In this document: positions 61,692 to 64,000 of the stretch, piece by piece | Numbering within the stretch: the first letter of the stretch is position 1 | How the letters are laid out: every line of letters begins with the position of its first letter | Assembly: GCA_000697355.1 (NCBI GenBank) | Contig: JNEN01001240.1 | Span: 62,001 to 126,000, forward strand | DNA length: 64,000 nucleotides | Direction of reading: 5' to 3' | Source: Syncephalastrum monosporum B8922 | Taxonomy: Eukaryota > Mucoromycota > Mucoromycetes > Mucorales > Syncephalastraceae | The notes under the pieces: generated by a model | What the model was told of the DNA's origin: nothing | Database searches by the model: none | The model's input: only the letters and a program-made list of their open reading frames with translations | Made by a program: the position numbers and the translations under genes

Positions 61692-62754
61692 ATGAAACCT
61701 TTTCCAGTTGGCAACAATTACGCTTCCACCTCGTCCACCATTCCTCCTTCCTCTTACCCTGACACTATGACGGTCTCCCTCTTAGCCTATGTTGTCACCT
61801 TTTTTGTCTTTCTATGCAATTACGCTCTCACTCTCGCTGGTCTCATTGTTCCCAAATGGTATGCTTTTCTCGTTTCGCTTGGCTCCTAAAAGTAGTGACA
61901 GAATACAACTCTTTTATAGGCTGAGCTTCGTGACGCCCGTGCCTTTTTACATACAGACAGACTATGGCCTCTTTTACCTGTGTAGAAGGTAAACTGTCTT
62001 TTTCATGCTATCTTGACCTTTGTTTCTCACGGAGCATGCTAAAGCATCAATCGTGAATGTCGACCATTCCCGTCCGACGATCGAGGAGATTGCACAGAAG
62101 GTAAGAAAAGGACCCTGTCCTGCCCCAACAAAACGAGATCTGACTCTTTTTTGATATGTAGAGGGCTTTTGCGAGTTGTGGTAACTAAGCACAACGAAGG
62201 CTACGACATGTCACTTAGCACAAAAAAAAAAAAATAGGAAAGCAGCAGCTGCCGGCATGGTCTTGGCAGCCATTCTCGGCGGTCTAACCGTCTTTGCCTT
62301 GTTGGGCACAATTTGCAGCAATCGCAGAAAGCGCGCGAAGGCCTGGATGACTCTGACTGGGTAAGTTATCATAGATTACTGCACTGATGATATACAATCT
62401 TGGTTCTCACCCTCCTTCTCATGATGCGTTGATTTTATTATCATTATTCCCGTCCAGTCTTATTGTCCTGCATGGTACAGTAAAAAAAAAAAAAAGCAAA
62501 TCACAAGAGGCTCTGACTTTTCGAGATTTTACTCACGCAAATTTCTAATTGTACCAGGTCTGGCGCAAGCGTTTTCGATGGGTGTCATTGCCTACCTTTA
62601 CAACACGAGCGCCACATTCTACGTCGGCACGCGCTACAACGTCTCATTTATAGTTTCGACGATCAGCTGGTGCCTGAGTATGTTCCTCGCTGCCATCTTG
62701 ACGCTTGTCGCCGTGCTCAGTCCGCCCGAGTACACATACGAACCCATCCATTAA
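61692..62754 (+). CDS. Four-TM membrane protein, claudin/Sur7/PMP22-like
   Basis: Seven exons (61692-61858, 61920-61988, 62045-62100, 62162-62180, 62238-62360, 62458-62474, 62558-62754) give 215 residues. TM1 is LLAYVVTFFVFLCNYALTLAG. An extracellular loop follows with GLFYLC-x7-C and several more Cys (the claudin/PMP22-like GLW-C-C arrangement), then three more TMs in the C-terminal half. Family members organise membrane domains or sense the wall; the role here is inferred. Two microexons of 19 and 17 nt carry one loop segment and the start of TM3. The start could be the internal Met at 61767. Confidence 0.75.
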
Positions 62755-62934
62755 AGATTACACGCCGTGATACCAAGACCTGAAACCTACTACGATGTTG
62801 TTGTTGTTGTTTATGATGATGATGATGGTATGATCTGCTGGTATTTTTAGAGGTACACTACTGGATACAAGTGCGCTATTATATACTGGAGTGAGGATAT
62901 GTGTCTACATAGAGTATACAGAGGGGGAGGGGGA

Positions 62935-64000
62935 CTATTTTTTGTCAGTTTTGAGAGACGATTCTCGACGGCGGGATCTAAGAGATAAACTATATACGCG
63001 GATCACCCGGTCGTCCGGGTGCAACATGGTGACGTGGATGGTGGGGTATACAAGGTCAGGCTGTTGCTGCATAAAGCTGTAAAAGGAGGAGGAACGGAAG
63101 GAGGAAGAGGGTGAAGACGATGGGAGCGAGGACGCAGACGAAGGCGTGGCGTAAGAAGGAGGTTGAAAGCCATCCGATTCGGATAGGTAGACACAGCGTA
63201 TATGGCTCCCTCCAATGGCTTGCACCATCTCGCCCTTGACACGATACACATCAGTTACTTTGCTCGATAAAGAAGAAAGCATGCCATCCAGTCTTACCGT
63301 TTCCATGTGGCGGACCTCGATCACTGTAGGTGAAAAGGCTATGAGATAGGGATATGCGCATGCCACACGTTGGATGCGCGATTCAAACTCGATATACGGT
63401 TTGATTTTGTTGCTAACCGAGCTGTTGATGGCCGAGTCGACATAGTTGACGCGCCAAACGGCCTGTGCGCTGTACAGAAACCCTATGCCGTGCTGCCGGT
63501 TCAGTGGTACAAAACCTACAATAGGCGGCCCGTGCCCCAGATCGTCTGACGAAGAGGAAGACGAAGTCGACGTGGTTGCATACGAGTAGCTCGTCGAGGA
63601 TGAACTCGTCGTCTCGATACTGTGGTTGCTCGACGTGCGGCTCAAACAATGATCCGAGGGCACGCTGATCCGTCGGCTGCTGATGGACGACGACGATAAA
63701 TCGATGCGTTCGACACCGTGCGCGATGGATTGCACAAACACAGCGTCGTGTGCGATTTGGACATGGGACGCATCGCGGAACTGCAACCGGTACTCTTTCT
63801 TTTTCTGGAACCATGAAGCGATGCCGTGCTGCGTCGTCCGGAAGACCATCATGACCAGTGCACACGTACCCCGGGAGCGCCGTCGCCGCGTCAAGTAGCA
63901 TAGCACGGTCTGGCCACGAATGGTGCCCACAGTAAACGAAATGACCGAGCGGCTGCGCACGACCCAATAGTGGAGGTGGCGGTGATAATGATGGTGATGA
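62935..64000 (-). CDS. CNH (citron homology) domain protein, C-terminal part, runs off the window
   Basis: An open frame enters at the right edge and ends at 62935 (about 355 codons visible, no intron needed). The segment VGFVPLNRQHGIGFLYSAQ then YPYLIAFSPTVIEVRHMETVRL matches the second half of CNH domains in fungal Rho1 GEFs (Rom2-like), Vps39-like and citron-type proteins. A Ser-rich insert (about 63590-63680) and a Ser/basic tail flank it. Which CNH protein this is cannot be decided without the N-terminal part outside the window; a Rho GEF is my first guess. Confidence 0.65.
   Translation of the reverse strand, partial: HHHHYHRHLHYWVVRSRSVISFTVGTIRGQTVLCYLTRRRRSRGTCALVMMVFRTTQHGIASWFQKKKEYRLQFRDASHVQIAHDAVFVQSIAHGVERIDLSSSSISSRRISVPSDHCLSRTSSNHSIETTSSSSTSYSYATTSTSSSSSSDDLGHGPPIVGFVPLNRQHGIGFLYSAQAVWRVNYVDSAINSSVSNKIKPYIEFESRIQRVACAYPYLIAFSPTVIEVRHMETVRLDGMLSSLSSKVTDVYRVKGEMVQAIGGSHIRCVYLSESDGFQPPSYATPSSASSLPSSSPSSSFRSSSFYSFMQQQPDLVYPTIHVTMLHPDDRVIRVYSLSLRSRRRESSLKTDKK

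Overview
This is a 64 kb window of nuclear DNA from a filamentous fungus, most likely an early-diverging mould of the Mucoromycota (Mucorales-like). The evidence is the dense set of eukaryotic housekeeping genes, short spliceosomal introns (mostly 44-140 nt, GT-AG), T- and CT-rich promoters, long poly-Q/Ser/His tracts in regulators, and fungal families such as GPI-anchored Ser-rich cell-wall proteins, GH17 glucanase and MSC7-type aldehyde dehydrogenase. No species assignment is possible from sequence alone. I rebuilt 28 complete multi-exon genes, plus one partial gene at the right edge, by joining exons so that splice phases and reading frames agree.

Layout. 0-5 kb: a hypothetical acidic protein (+), an Atf1/CREB-type bZIP factor (-) and galactokinase (-). 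6-9 kb: a Yap/KapC-like bZIP factor (+) and a secreted lipocalin-like protein (-). 10-16 kb: protoporphyrinogen oxidase, cytidine deaminase and OST1/ribophorin I (all +), then ATP synthase subunit b (-). 17-25 kb: choline/ethanolaminephosphotransferase (-), a poly-Q PHO80-type cyclin (+) and tRNA 2'-phosphotransferase (-). 25-37 kb: ribonucleotide reductase large subunit with MluI-box elements upstream, a secreted 2H-phosphoesterase-like protein, a degenerate multicopper oxidase, the splicing factor RBM22/Ecm2, a GH17 glucanase and an MSC7-like aldehyde dehydrogenase.

The 37.3-47.2 kb stretch is an accessory island. It holds gene-poor DNA, a 1.3 kb imperfect palindrome (two arms of about 480 bp), a decayed pogo/Tigger-type DDE transposase, and the most unusual gene of the window: a predicted 685-residue protein with a LAGLIDADG-like two-motif region followed by five C2H2 zinc fingers, each finger in its own phase-0 exon. 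This resembles the layout of HO-type homing endonucleases and is the best candidate for an undescribed system.

47-64 kb: SF3B2/CUS1 and a CreC/WDR20 WD-repeat protein (+), two tandem GPI-anchored wall proteins, a membrane-anchored RhoGAP, SNU13 and a 72-residue zinc-ribbon protein (all -), a four-TM claudin/Sur7-like protein (+), and the C-terminal end of a CNH-domain protein running off the right edge (-).

Together the window carries three spliceosome components (RBM22, SF3B2, SNU13), nucleotide and tRNA metabolism (RNR1, CDA, TPT1), secretory and wall functions (OST1, EPT1, GH17, GPI proteins, RhoGAP) and carbon regulation or use (galactokinase, CreC). No tRNA, rRNA or CRISPR was seen.
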